Of a stretch of DNA of 64,000 nt, positions 1-9,500 are shown piece by piece (position 1 is the first letter of the stretch; each line of letters starts with the position of its first letter). The notes beneath the pieces were generated by a model. That model was not told the DNA's origin. It made no database searches and saw only the letters and a list, made by a program, of their open reading frames with translations. Source of the DNA: Phyllobacterium myrsinacearum (lineage in GTDB: Bacteria > Pseudomonadota > Alphaproteobacteria > Rhizobiales > Rhizobiaceae). Where the stretch lies: positions 1 through 64,000 of the forward strand of contig NZ_PVBT01000006.1 of assembly GCF_002980555.1 (NCBI RefSeq). Reading direction: 5' to 3'. The position numbers and the translations under genes were made by a program.

Positions 1-2
1 CA

Positions 3-848
3 ACAACGCCCGCACCGGCCGCACCGGCGACGGCGCTGTGGGGGCAAGGCTATGGCGCGTGGAGCCATGGTTCCAGCGATGGCAATGCATCAGCCTACAG
101 CAGAAACACCGGCGGCTTCGTCACCGGCATGGATTCTCTGATCGCCGGGACATGGCGGCTGGGCGTGCTCGCCGGTTACGGCTCGACATCGCTGCACGGC
201 GCCGCCTCGTCCACCTCCGCCGACAGCTATCAGCTCGGTGTCTATGGCGGCACCAGCATCGATGCGCTGACCTTGAGCCTTGGCACCATCCTGGCGCATC
301 ACGCCATCGATACGCACCGCTCGGTGACTTTCGGTTCGTTGGCGGAGACGGAAAGTGCCGGTTATGCCGCCAACACGGTGCAGCTGTTCGGTGAAGCCGC
401 CTACCGCATCGATACGCCCTATGCCGCCGTCGAACCCTTTGCCGCAGCCGCCTATACCCATCTGAAGACCGATGGTTTTAGCGAGACCGGCGGCATCGCT
501 GCCCTGTCGGCGCCAGCGGCAACGACAGATCTGACCACGACGACGCTGGGGCTGCGCGCCTCGCGCGCCTTCACGCTTGGCAATGCCACCACCGTCACCG
601 CGCGTGGCATGGCGGGCTGGCGCCATGCCTATGGCGATGTGGCGCCGCAGGCGCAGCTTGCCTTTGCCAGCGGCGGCGAAAGCTTTGCCGTCAGCGGCCA
701 GCCGATTGCCGCCGACACCGCGCTCATCGAAGCCGGGCTCGCCTTCGATGTCGGCAAAGCCACCACCATCGGCCTCACCTATACCGGCCAATTCTCCAGT
801 CAGGCTAACGACAATGCGGTCAAGGCCAATCTGGCGGTAAGGTTCTAG
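3..848 (+). CDS. Autotransporter beta-domain protein, 3' part only
   Basis: Only the last 281 codons lie in the window; the open frame continues past the left edge, so no start can be given. The translated part begins with a short Ala/Pro/Thr linker, then a typical type V autotransporter barrel: LWGQGYGAW near the start of the domain, alternating strands rich in Gly, Ala, Tyr and Thr, and a C-terminus ending in phenylalanine (NLAVRF), the usual outer-membrane assembly signal. The barrel would anchor an upstream passenger at the cell surface. What the passenger does (adhesin, enzyme or other) cannot be seen here. The DUF982 gene follows 3 bases after the stop. Confidence 0.85.
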   Translation, partial: TTPAPAAPATALWGQGYGAWSHGSSDGNASAYSRNTGGFVTGMDSLIAGTWRLGVLAGYGSTSLHGAASSTSADSYQLGVYGGTSIDALTLSLGTILAHHAIDTHRSVTFGSLAETESAGYAANTVQLFGEAAYRIDTPYAAVEPFAAAAYTHLKTDGFSETGGIAALSAPAATTDLTTTTLGLRASRAFTLGNATTVTARGMAGWRHAYGDVAPQAQLAFASGGESFAVSGQPIAADTALIEAGLAFDVGKATTIGLTYTGQFSSQANDNAVKANLAVRF

Positions 849-851
849 GAG

Positions 852-1139
852 ATGAACACGGCTGCCGCGATGAGAAAGCTGTCTTTCCCATACGTTACGA
901 TCGAGACTGGCAGAACCGGAACTCTTCGCAACATCACTTGCGTGGAGGAGGCGTTTGAATGGCTTACGCTTTATTGGCCCAAACAGTATAGGGGAGCACG
1001 ATGGTCCATGGCTCACCAAGCTTGTATAGACGCCACAAACAGAAAGGCGAGTGTTACGAGTGTTCAAAAGGCATTTATCGAAGCCGCCAAAGAGGCCGGA
1101 ATTTATTTCAATCAGCAGAAATTTCCAGTTAGGACATAA
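852..1139 (+). CDS. DUF982 domain protein
   Basis: A 95-residue soluble protein. The pattern of an aromatic/hydrophobic N-terminal strand, a middle EAFEWL...WP segment, and a C-terminal AFIEAAKEAGI helix matches the small DUF982 proteins that occur in many paralogous copies in rhizobia and relatives. Their function is unknown. The start sits 3 bases behind the autotransporter stop, and the AGGAG that overlaps that stop is a good ribosome site, so the two are probably co-transcribed. Nothing suggests a membrane segment or signal peptide. Confidence 0.75.
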   Translation: MNTAAAMRKLSFPYVTIETGRTGTLRNITCVEEAFEWLTLYWPKQYRGARWSMAHQACIDATNRKASVTSVQKAFIEAAKEAGIYFNQQKFPVRT

Positions 1140-1247
1140 AAAGTGAGCGTGCGTACTACACCATTCCGACTTAGGTATTGTGCAATAGGTTTCACTTCTC
1201 GGCACGACCAGACCTCAAGCGAATGACCAGATAATAACACCTCCACC

Positions 1248-1276
1248 CTTGACTTTTCGGCGGGTGTTGGTACATG
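1248..1276 (+). promoter_or_regulatory. Candidate housekeeping promoter of rpmG
   Basis: CTTGAC at 1248-1253, a 17-base spacer and TACATG at 1271-1276 fit the rhizobial sigma-70 pattern (CTTGAC-N17-CTATAT), weaker in the -10. It lies about 80 bases before the rpmG start. Inferred by eye only. Confidence 0.45.
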
Positions 1277-1354
1277 TCCGCCTGAATTTCCGCTTATAGC
1301 CACGTTGTTGGACTGAACGGCGGTCCTCTTCTAATAAAGACAGGTAAACTGAAA

Positions 1355-1522
1355 ATGGCTAAGGCTGCAAATATCAAGATCAAGCTTCTGTCGACCGCTG
1401 ACACCGGTTTCTTCTACGTCACGAGCAAGAACAGCCGTACGAAGACAGAGAAGTTCTCTTTCCGCAAGTACGACCCGGTCGTACGCAAGCACGTTGAATT
1501 CAAGGAAACCAAGATCAAGTAA
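1355..1522 (+). CDS. rpmG: 50S ribosomal protein L33
   Basis: 55 residues beginning [20 protein letters not shown] and ending FKETKIK, the usual length and sequence of bacterial L33. It binds 23S rRNA near the E site of the large subunit. The zinc-binding CXXC pairs of the C+ type are absent (YVTSKNSR where the first pair would be), so this is the zinc-independent form. It is monocistronic, with its own candidate promoter and a strong hairpin terminator 22 bases after the stop. The terminator is shared with pleD, which converges from the other side. Confidence 0.97.
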   Translation: MAKAANIKIKLLSTADTGFFYVTSKNSRTKTEKFSFRKYDPVVRKHVEFKETKIK

Positions 1523-1544
1523 TCCTGGATTTTCCCGCATGTTC

Positions 1545-1571
1545 AAAATGCCGCCTTCGGGCGGCATTTTT
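1545..1571 (+). terminator. Bidirectional rho-independent terminator, rpmG/pleD
   Basis: Stem ATGCCGCC, loop TTCG, stem GGCGGCAT, flanked by AAAA on the left and TTTTT on the right. It can end rpmG on the plus strand and the divK-pleD transcript on the minus strand. Confidence 0.9.
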
Positions 1572-1600
1572 GTTTGTGGCGATCCGATTCGGGGGCGGCC

Positions 1601-2980
1601 TCACGCCGCCTCGGAGACAACCTTGTTGCGCCCCGATGCCTTGGCGCCATACAGCGCCTCATCGGCACGCTTGAGCATGTTCTGCACGCTGTCATCCTTC
1701 GACTGCACGCTGGCAATGCCGATGCTGATGGTCACCGGCACGCTGGTGACGCCGTCGTCGACGAAAAACGGCGTCGAGGCCACTTCACGCCGGATGCGCT
1801 CGGCAACGATGGCCGCCATGGTCAGGTCCGTATCGGGCATGACGATGAAGAACTCCTCCCCGCCATAGCGGCTGGCAAGGTCGCTGCCGCGCACGTTGCG
1901 GCGCAGGCGCCGGGCGAATTCCCGCAGCACCTCATCCCCGCCATCATGGCCATAGGTGTCGTTGATCAGCTTGAACCGGTCGATGTCCGTCATCAGGATC
2001 GACAGCGGACGGCGGCGGTCGACGGCACGCTTGAACAGGGTGGCCAGATGCGTTTCCAGATACAGCCGGTTGTGCAGGCCCGTCAGACTGTCGGTGACCG
2101 CCATCTCATAGGTCTTGACGACGCTGGCGCGCAGCCCGTCATGATAGGCCTTGCGGCGCAGCTGCGTGCGCAGGCGCGCCAGCAACTCGTTGGAATTGAG
2201 CGGCCGCACCACATAATCGTTGACGCCCAGTTCCAGCGCGCGGCGGATTTTCGGCTCCTCGCCCTGGTCCGCCACGATGATGATCGGCATCGACCGCGTG
2301 TTGTCGAGCGAGCGCAACTGCGCGCAAATGCGCAGCGGATCGTAATCGGCAAAGCTCGATGCGATGATCAGGCAGTCGTGATTGCCCTGAATGGCGTCGA
2401 AAAAGCCCGTCTGCGGATCGGTCTGTACATCGACGGTGCATTCTTCGGCCAGGATGGTTCTGATTCGCTCGACGCTGCCGGGCCGCTCATCGATGAGCAG
2501 CACCTTGGCATCCCGGGCTATGGCCTCGGTGCCGCTGGGAAAGCGCAGGATGGATTCCAGGCCGACATCGCGGGTCGTTGCCACCCGCAGCCGCAATTCG
2601 TCGGTGAGGTTCTTCAGGCGGACAAGGCTTTTCACCCGGGCGAGCAGTTGCAGGTCATTGACCGGCTTGGTGAGAAAATCATCGGCGCCGAAGTTCAATC
2701 CGGTGATCCGGTCCATGTCCTGGTCGAGCGCAGTCACCAGAATGACCGGAATATGCGCCGTGGCGGGTTGCGATTTCAGCCGGCGGCAGACCTCGAACCC
2801 GTCCATACCCGGCATCATGACATCGAGAAGGATGACATCGACGCTGTTGTTTTCGCAGAATTCCAGCGCTTCATAGCCGTTCGATGCCGTCACGACTTCA
2901 TAATATTCCGCGCTCAAGCGCGCTTCCAGAAGCTTCACGTTGGCAGGAACATCATCCACGACAAGTATGCGGGCCGTCAT
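1601..2980 (-). CDS. pleD: PleD response regulator, diguanylate cyclase
   Basis: 459 residues in the order REC-REC-GGDEF. REC1 (about 1-120) has the acidic pair D9/D10, phospho-acceptor D53 in LLDVMMPGMD, and Lys in LTKP. REC2 (about 150-270) lacks a canonical acceptor motif and should act as a dimerisation adaptor, as in Caulobacter PleD. The C-terminal domain has the active-site motif RYGGEEF (about residue 370), with an inhibitory-site RGSD just before it, so both c-di-GMP synthesis and product inhibition look intact. It lies 28 bases after divK in one operon. In relatives PleD and DivK are both controlled by the PleC/DivJ kinases during polar development and the cell cycle. Confidence 0.96.
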   Translation of the reverse strand: MTARILVVDDVPANVKLLEARLSAEYYEVVTASNGYEALEFCENNSVDVILLDVMMPGMDGFEVCRRLKSQPATAHIPVILVTALDQDMDRITGLNFGADDFLTKPVNDLQLLARVKSLVRLKNLTDELRLRVATTRDVGLESILRFPSGTEAIARDAKVLLIDERPGSVERIRTILAEECTVDVQTDPQTGFFDAIQGNHDCLIIASSFADYDPLRICAQLRSLDNTRSMPIIIVADQGEEPKIRRALELGVNDYVVRPLNSNELLARLRTQLRRKAYHDGLRASVVKTYEMAVTDSLTGLHNRLYLETHLATLFKRAVDRRRPLSILMTDIDRFKLINDTYGHDGGDEVLREFARRLRRNVRGSDLASRYGGEEFFIVMPDTDLTMAAIVAERIRREVASTPFFVDDGVTSVPVTISIGIASVQSKDDSVQNMLKRADEALYGAKASGRNKVVSEAA

Positions 2981-3008
2981 AGTTCACTTCTCCGGGAAAA
3001 CAGGCGGC

Positions 3009-3380
3009 TCACGCGTCACCAAGGTAGGATTTGATGGTTTCGATGAATTTCGGCACGGAAATCGGCTTGGATATATAGGCCTCGCAGCCGCCCTGGCGAA
3101 TGCGTTCCTCATCGCCCTTCATCGCGAAGGCGGTGACGGCGATGATGGGGATCACATGCAGATCATCATCCGCCTTCAGCCATTTGGTCACTTCGAGCCC
3201 CGAAACCTCCGGCAGCTGGATGTCCATGAGGATCAGGTCGGGGCGATGCTCGCGCGCCAGATCGAGTGCCTCGAGACCGTTGCGCGTGCGGATGGTTTCA
3301 TAGCCGCTGGCTTCGATAAGGTCGCGGAAGAGCTTCATGTTGAGCTCGTTGTCCTCGACGATCATGACTTTCTTCACCAT
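3009..3380 (-). CDS. divK: DivK single-domain response regulator
   Basis: A 123-residue lone receiver domain: [18 protein letters not shown] at the N-terminus, phospho-acceptor D53 in [13 protein letters not shown], and the conserved lysine in YISKPIS. This start was preferred over an upstream in-frame one because it gives the known DivK length. DivK is an essential cell-cycle regulator in alphaproteobacteria; phosphorylated DivK controls the DivL-CckA-CtrA pathway. It is first in the divK-pleD operon. The roughly 300 bases upstream must hold its promoter and that of the divergent DUF3572 gene. Confidence 0.96.
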   Translation of the reverse strand: MVKKVMIVEDNELNMKLFRDLIEASGYETIRTRNGLEALDLAREHRPDLILMDIQLPEVSGLEVTKWLKADDDLHVIPIIAVTAFAMKGDEERIRQGGCEAYISKPISVPKFIETIKSYLGDA

Positions 3381-3681
3381 TGGCAATGTCCCGTTGATCA
3401 TGCGTGGTGCGGGTTTGCCGCCTTGACAAGGCTCCCACCGCAGCATCATTGAATGGATGCATGTGATAGCGTGTTTTGATTGATGAAAAGGTAACTCTTC
3501 AGGTCAGTCAAAAAATGCTGCAGATCATGTTTAACCAAGGCTTTATTGAACATCTTCTTTTGTAGAGATTCAATTGGTCATTGGCACTCCGGGTTGCAAT
3601 GGGCTTCCTGCGCGCCGCCAAACGGAAATATTGTTTTCAAGGGTGTTCGGATGAACACACATTTCGGGACCGACAGGCAGA

Positions 3682-3972
3682 ATGAAACAGCAGATGAACC
3701 TTGAGGGTGCGCAGGATCTGGCGATCAATGCCCTGGTCTTCCTGGCGCAGGACAGCGAATTGCTGCCGCGCTTTCTTGCGCTTACCGGCATCACGGCGGA
3801 TCAAATCCGCCAGGCGGCACAGGAGCCGGGTTTTCTGGCGGGCGTCCTGCAGTTCTACCTGGCGCATGAGCCGACGCTGATGCGTTATTGCGCGGCGACC
3901 GAGACGGACCCTGCCCTGTTCCAGCAGGCGCTGCATCTGCTGCCGGGCGGCCGGCAGGAGGATGTGTATTAA
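3682..3972 (+). CDS. DUF3572 family protein
   Basis: A 96-residue, all-helical, acidic protein with [19 protein letters not shown] and the segment [13 protein letters not shown], which match the DUF3572 family of rhizobia, a small family of unknown function. It often lies between divK and dinB in this order, as here. No signal peptide, membrane segment or metal motif is seen. The LexA box at 4021 lies after its stop and so would control only dinB, leaving this gene outside the SOS unit. Confidence 0.75.
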   Translation: MKQQMNLEGAQDLAINALVFLAQDSELLPRFLALTGITADQIRQAAQEPGFLAGVLQFYLAHEPTLMRYCAATETDPALFQQALHLLPGGRQEDVY

Positions 3973-4020
3973 GACCGCAAACGGCTTGCAAGCGGCCTGT
4001 CTCTTCAGTAAGTTCGGCAT

Positions 4021-4035
4021 GTTCTATTTATGTTC
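4021..4035 (+). promoter_or_regulatory. LexA (SOS) box of dinB
   Basis: GTTCTATTTATGTTC, an exact GTTC-N7-GTTC direct repeat, the LexA operator form of alphaproteobacteria. It ends 8 bases before the dinB ATG, so a bound repressor would also cover the start region. A second box with almost the same spacer lies at 10923-10937. Confidence 0.85.
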
Positions 4036-4043
4036 CGAGCATC

Positions 4044-5360
4044 ATGGCGCCCCTCAACGATCCTGAATTTGGATTCTGCCGCGACTGTCTGACAGCGCAG
4101 GCCTCCGCCGGGCGCCGCTGCCAGCAATGCGGCAGCCCGCGCCTGCTGCGCCACCCGGAACTCTACAGGCTCTCCATCGCGCATGTGGACTGCGACGCAT
4201 TCTACGCCTCGGTGGAAAAGCGCGACAATCCGGAGCTGCGCAACAAACCCGTCATCATCGGCGGCGGCAAGCGCGGTGTCGTCTCTACCGCCTGTTATGT
4301 CGCGCGCATTCATGGTGTGAAATCCGCCATGCCGATGTTCAAGGCGCTGGAAGCCTGCCCGCATGCGGTGGTCATCAGCCCGAACATGGAAAAATATGTG
4401 CGCGTGGGGCGCGAAATCCGCCAGATGATGCGCGATCTGACGCCGCAGGTCGAACCGCTGTCGATCGACGAGGCCTTTCTCGACCTGTCGGGCACGCAGC
4501 GCCTGCACCACGACCCGCCGGTGCGGGTCATGGCGCAGTTTTCCAACCGCGTGGAAAAGGAAATGGGCCTGTCCGTCTCGGTCGGCCTTTCCTATTGCAA
4601 GTTCCTGGCAAAAATCGCCTCGGATTTCGACAAGCCGCGCGGCTTTTCCGTCATCGGCGAAGCGGAAACGCCGCGTTTCCTCAGCGACAAGCCGGTGACG
4701 ATGATCTGGGGCGTCGGCAAGGTGTTCGCCGCCACGCTGGAACGGGACGGTATCCGCACCATCGGCCAGTTGCAGACCATGGAACTCGGCGCGCTGATGG
4801 CCGCCTATGGCACGATGGGCCAGCGTCTTTACCAGCTGTCGCGCGGTATCGACACGCGGCGGGTGGAGCCCGACGGCGAATCCAAGAGCGTATCGGCCGA
4901 AACGACGTTCAATGAGGACATCGGCACGCTGGAAGAGCTGGTTCCGATCCTGCGCTCGCTCTCGGAAAAAGTCTCGCGCCGCCTGAAGGCCGCCGACATT
5001 GCCGGCCGGACTGTGGTCCTCAAGCTCAAATCCCGTGATTTCAAACTCAAAACCCGCAACCGGCAATTGGCCGATCCGACCCAGCTTGCCGACCGGATTT
5101 TCCGCACAGGGCTGGCACTTTTGGAAAAGGAGATTGATGGCACGCGGTTCCGGCTCATCGGCATCGGCGTGAGCGACCTCAGTGATGACGGCCGCGCCGA
5201 TCCGCTCGATCTCGTCGACGTGCAGGCGACCAAGCGGGCCGTGGCGGAGACTGCCATCGACAAGCTGCGCGGAAAATTCGGTAACAACGCCGTTGAGACC
5301 GGCTACACCTTCGGCAAGATCAGGCAAAGGACACGGCCTGTCCCGGACGAGATTGATTGA
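4044..5360 (+). CDS. dinB: DNA polymerase IV (translesion Y-family)
   Basis: 438 residues. The catalytic acids are all present: D49 in [13 protein letters not shown], and D141/E142 in LSIDEAF. The order is palm/fingers, thumb ([12 protein letters not shown], a helix-hairpin-helix) and little finger. The N-terminus carries a zinc-ribbon-like extension, C12-x2-C15 ... C26-x2-C29, absent from E. coli DinB. This ATG was chosen because a longer frame to 3888 would run through the DUF3572 gene and the LexA box. It copies damaged DNA during the SOS response. There is no visible C-terminal clamp-binding peptide of the usual QLxLF form. Confidence 0.95.
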   Translation: MAPLNDPEFGFCRDCLTAQASAGRRCQQCGSPRLLRHPELYRLSIAHVDCDAFYASVEKRDNPELRNKPVIIGGGKRGVVSTACYVARIHGVKSAMPMFKALEACPHAVVISPNMEKYVRVGREIRQMMRDLTPQVEPLSIDEAFLDLSGTQRLHHDPPVRVMAQFSNRVEKEMGLSVSVGLSYCKFLAKIASDFDKPRGFSVIGEAETPRFLSDKPVTMIWGVGKVFAATLERDGIRTIGQLQTMELGALMAAYGTMGQRLYQLSRGIDTRRVEPDGESKSVSAETTFNEDIGTLEELVPILRSLSEKVSRRLKAADIAGRTVVLKLKSRDFKLKTRNRQLADPTQLADRIFRTGLALLEKEIDGTRFRLIGIGVSDLSDDGRADPLDLVDVQATKRAVAETAIDKLRGKFGNNAVETGYTFGKIRQRTRPVPDEID

Positions 5361-5488
5361 TTTGATTCAGGGATTTACGGGAAATTTCGGAGAAAATGAA
5401 TCCGGATTGTTTTGGATTGCAATGACGATGGTGCAGGATGCCTTTTGCAGCAAAGCGAAGGAGATGGCCAGACCACCGTCCGAAGGCG

Positions 5489-6370
5489 CTATTTCAGCGG
5501 CAGAAACAGGTCCGCGGCCGCCTCATGCTCCGGCACCTGCGGGAATAAGCTCAGACGCTGGCAGTACATCGGGAAGTCACGCGCCTCCTCGCCGCTGGCC
5601 GGAAGCCAGTCGCGATACAGATAGAGCGCAGCGGGCTCCAGATTGTCGGTGTTGCCGACGACGCGCAGCACCGCACAGCGCCCGCCAGGAATCTCCCCGG
5701 CTTTGACCTGCTCGCCTTTCACCTCGACCGGCTGGTCGGTGCCGACACAAAGGTCCATGCTGTAATCGGCGGGCGACGCGGGGTGGCGCTCGGAATGCCA
5801 GACCGTGAAGGTTGGGTGTGTCCTGGGGTGCAGGCCGGCAGCCTTGCGCCAAGCAATGAACCGCTTGATGGTGGCACCGATCATCGCGGGGTCACCCCGG
5901 TGTTCCATGAACGCTATCCGCGTCGGGACTACATCGCGAATCGTCACGTCATTCGTGGTAAAATTCTTCTGCATGCGCTTGCTCCTTGCGTTGTCAAAAG
6001 GCCCGAAGGCCGCAAGCCACGGCTCCCAGTCGGGAGATTTCCGGAACGACGAAGGCGATTGCCCGAACCGCTGCCGGAAGGCACGGGCGAAGGCATCGGG
6101 CGCATCGTAACCAGCATCCATCGCTATATCCGTGACGCTTTGGGTATCCGTGTAGGCCAGCCGGTACGAAGCGCGCTTCATACGGGCAAGCTGCACATAG
6201 CGATGCACCGACAACCCGAAGGTGGACATGAACTGCCGGTGGAAATGGTATTTCGAGAACGCCGCGACACCGCTCAGCACGTCCAGGCCCAGATCATCGT
6301 CAAGATGCTGTTCGATGTGATCCAGCACCCGCTGCATCCGGGCATGGTAGTTTTCAAGGGCCGCCTTCAT
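5489..6370 (-). CDS. AraC-type regulator with GyrI-like effector domain
   Basis: 293 residues. The N-terminal third has the double helix-turn-helix of the AraC family (LGLDVLSGVAAFSKYHFHRQF, then VTDIAMDAGYDAPDAFARAF and FGQSPSSFR). After a linker, the C-terminal 150 residues form a GyrI/SbmC-like ligand domain (MEHRGDPAMIGATIKRFIAW ... DLCVGTDQPV ... GGRCAVLRVVG). The start at 6370 has GGAGGAACAGGCG before it and removes a non-conserved leader. Such regulators often sense small hydrophobic drugs, but no ligand or target can be inferred. It is a single gene between dinB and dnaE. Confidence 0.85.
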   Translation of the reverse strand: MKAALENYHARMQRVLDHIEQHLDDDLGLDVLSGVAAFSKYHFHRQFMSTFGLSVHRYVQLARMKRASYRLAYTDTQSVTDIAMDAGYDAPDAFARAFRQRFGQSPSSFRKSPDWEPWLAAFGPFDNARSKRMQKNFTTNDVTIRDVVPTRIAFMEHRGDPAMIGATIKRFIAWRKAAGLHPRTHPTFTVWHSERHPASPADYSMDLCVGTDQPVEVKGEQVKAGEIPGGRCAVLRVVGNTDNLEPAALYLYRDWLPASGEEARDFPMYCQRLSLFPQVPEHEAAADLFLPLK

Positions 6371-6501
6371 CGCCTGTTCCTCCGTGGCGTCACCAGCTAG
6401 CCCCTTGCGGATATACAGCGCTCGACCGATCTTGCGGTTTGGGAGGGATCGAACAATAGAGTGCAACCCGCCTCAGCGCGGTTGTGGCTGCGCGTCTGCG
6501 C

Positions 6502-9500
6502 TTAAACCATCTCCACGTCGACCACGCCGGGAATCGCCTTCATCGCGCTGGCGACCTGCGGGCCGACGCGATAGCGGTGTGGCAATTCGATCTCCACTTC
6601 ACTGGCGCCGTTCTCCTTGATCAGGATGAGGGAGACAATCTGGCCGTCATTCTGCGGGGCGAGATAGGGCGTGATGGCGCTCAGCGGTTCGCTGGAGCGC
6701 ATATAGAGCCGCAACGCCTTCTGCATGCGCGTCGCTTCATCCTCAAGCGATTGCGCCGTCTGGATGCGCAGGCTGATGCCCTCTGGCCGATCTTCGGCGC
6801 CGACCGTCACCACAACGGAGCGTCCCGGCTCCAAGAGATCGCGGTACTGCGCCAGCGCCTCGGAGAAAAGCACCGCCTCAAACTGGCCCGATGCATCGGA
6901 AAACTGGATGATGCCCATCTTGTTGCCGGTCTTGGTCTTGCGTTCCTGCTTGGCGGTGATGGTTCCGGCGAGCCGTCCGGCATTGGCGCCGCGTTTGACC
7001 GCGGCGGAAAATTCGGCCCAGCTCTGCACCCGCATCTTTTCCAGGATCGGCCGGTATTCGTCGAGCGGGTGGGCGGAGAGGTAGAAACCGGCGGCTTCAA
7101 ACTCGCGCCGCAGTTTTTCCGCCGACAGCCATGGCGCCGCATTGGGCAGCTGCAGCCCCTGCGATCCGCCCGCGGCCATGCCGCCAAAAATATCCGCCTG
7201 CCCGCTGACGCTGTCTTCCTGGGTGCGCTGCGCATGGCCGATGATGCGGTCGAGACCGGCAATGAGCGCCGGGCGTTCGCGCCCGAAGCAATCGAATGCG
7301 CCAGCGTTGATCAGGCTTTCAAACACGCGCCGGTTGACAACGCGCGGGTCGATGCGCTCGCAGAAATCCTCAAGGCTGGCATAGGGCGTGTCGCCGCGCT
7401 TCTCGACGATATGGTCGACCGCCGCCTCGCCCACGCCCTTGATGGCAGCGAGCGAATAGAAAATACGGTTATCGCCGACTTCAAACAGGCGGAACGACGT
7501 GTTGACCGAAGGGGTGACCACCTCGATGCCCAGCCGCAGCGCCTCACGGCGGAAATCGTTGAGCTTGTCGGTATTGGCCATATCGTAGGCCATCGACGAG
7601 GCCAGGAACTCGACGGGATAGTGCGCCTTCATATAGGCCGTCTGGAACGACACGATGGCATAGGCAGCGGCGTGCGACTTGTTGAAGCCGTAATCGGCGA
7701 ATTTTGCCAAGAGGTCGAAAATGAAATTCGCCTGCGGCTTGGTCACACCGCGTTCCACCGCGCCGTCGACAAAGCGCTCGCGCTGCTTGTCCATTTCGGC
7801 GCGGATCTTCTTGCCCATGGCGCGGCGCAGAAGATCGGCTTCACCCAGCGTATAGCCGGACATTTCCTGCGCGATCTGCATCACCTGTTCCTGGTAGATG
7901 ATGACGCCCTGGGTTTCCTTGACGAGATGGTCGATCTTGGGATGGATCGACGCCATCTCCTCGTCGCCATTCTTGCGCGCATTGTAGGTCGGGATGTTTT
8001 CCATCGGCCCCGGACGGTACAGCGCCACAAGCGCGATAATATCCTCGATCCGGTCGGGCTTCATGCCGATCAGCGCCTTGCGCATGCCGGTGCTTTCCAC
8101 CTGGAACACGCCGACCGTCTCGCCGCGCGACAGCATTTCATAGCTGAGCTTGTCATCCAGCGGCAGATTGGACAAATCCACGGAAATGCCGCGCCGCTTG
8201 ACCAGATTGACGGCGGTCTGCAGCACCGTCAGGGTTTTCAGGCCGAGAAAGTCGAATTTGACCAGCCCCGCCTCTTCCACCATCTTCATGTTGAACTGCG
8301 TGACCGGCATGTCGGAACGCGGATCGCGATACATCGGCACGAGTTCGGACAGCGGACGGTCGCCGATGACGATACCGGCGGCGTGGGTCGAGGCGTGGCG
8401 GTAAAGCCCTTCCAGCTTCAGCGCAATGTCCAGCAGGCGCTCGACAACCGGTTCCTTGTCGCGCTCTTCGCGCAGGCGCGGCTCGTCCTCGATGGCCTTT
8501 GCCAGCGTCACCGGATTGGCCGGGTTGGCCGGAACCATCTTGGTCAGGCGGTCTACCTGACCATAGGGCATTTCGAGCACGCGGCCGACGTCGCGCAGCA
8601 CGGCGCGCGCCTGCAGCGTTCCGAAGGTGATGATCTGCGCCACCTGATCGCGGCCATATTTGGCCTGAACATAGCGGATGACCTCGTCGCGCCGTTCCTG
8701 GCAGAAATCGATGTCAAAGTCGGGCATCGAAACGCGGTCGGGATTGAGGAAGCGTTCGAACAGCAGGGAGAAGCGCAGCGGATCGACGTCGGTGATCGTC
8801 AGCGCATAGGCAACGAGCGAACCCGCACCGGAACCACGACCGGGACCGACAGGAATATCATGGGCTTTCGCCCATTTGATGAAGTCGGACACGATGAGGA
8901 AGTAACCCGGATATTTCATCCGGGTGATGATGGAAATCTCGTACTCCAGCCGCTCGGCATATTCCTGCTGCGTGTGGCCATCGGCCAGACCCAGCGTTTC
9001 GATGCGGCTTGCCAGCCCTTCGCGTGCCTGCCGCGCCAGTTCGTCGGCTTCCGCCTGCAGCGCCGCTTCGGGATCGTCGCTCTCCCCGGTGAAGCGCGGC
9101 AGGATCGGCGCGCGATTCTTCGGATAGTAGGAGCAGCGCAGCGCGATCTCGACGGTGTTTTCCAGAGCCTCGGGCAGATCGGCGAACAGCGCCACCATCT
9201 CGTCCTCGGTCTTGAGATAATGGTCGGGTGTCAGGCGGCGGCGGTCATCGATGGACAACAGTGAACCCGCCGCAATGGCCAGCAGCGCATCGTGCGCCTC
9301 ATAATCCGCGCTCTTGGAAAAGAACACGTCATTGGTGGCAACCAGAGGCAGTTCCAGCTCATAGGCAAGCGCGATATGGGTCGCTTCCAGGGTGCGGTCA
9401 TAGCCGCGATGGCGCTGCAGCTCGACATAGAGCCGGTCGCCATAGAGCGAGCGCAGATGAATGAGACGCTGACGGGCGCGGTCGATGCGGTCATCCTTGA

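Noticed and set aside
1574-3034. Long open frame (about 480 codons) on the plus strand over pleD
   Set aside because: Antisense to pleD, which has full REC-REC-GGDEF motifs; long antisense frames are common in GC-rich codon usage. No family features or ribosome site.
3654-3669. GTTCGGATGAAC palindrome upstream of DUF3572
   Set aside because: An inverted, not direct, repeat with the wrong spacing, so not the alphaproteobacterial LexA type.
6484-9264. Frame of about 926 codons on the plus strand over dnaE
   Set aside because: Composition (Ala/Gly/His/Asp/Arg-rich) typical of antisense of a GC-rich gene; dnaE on the other strand is unmistakable.
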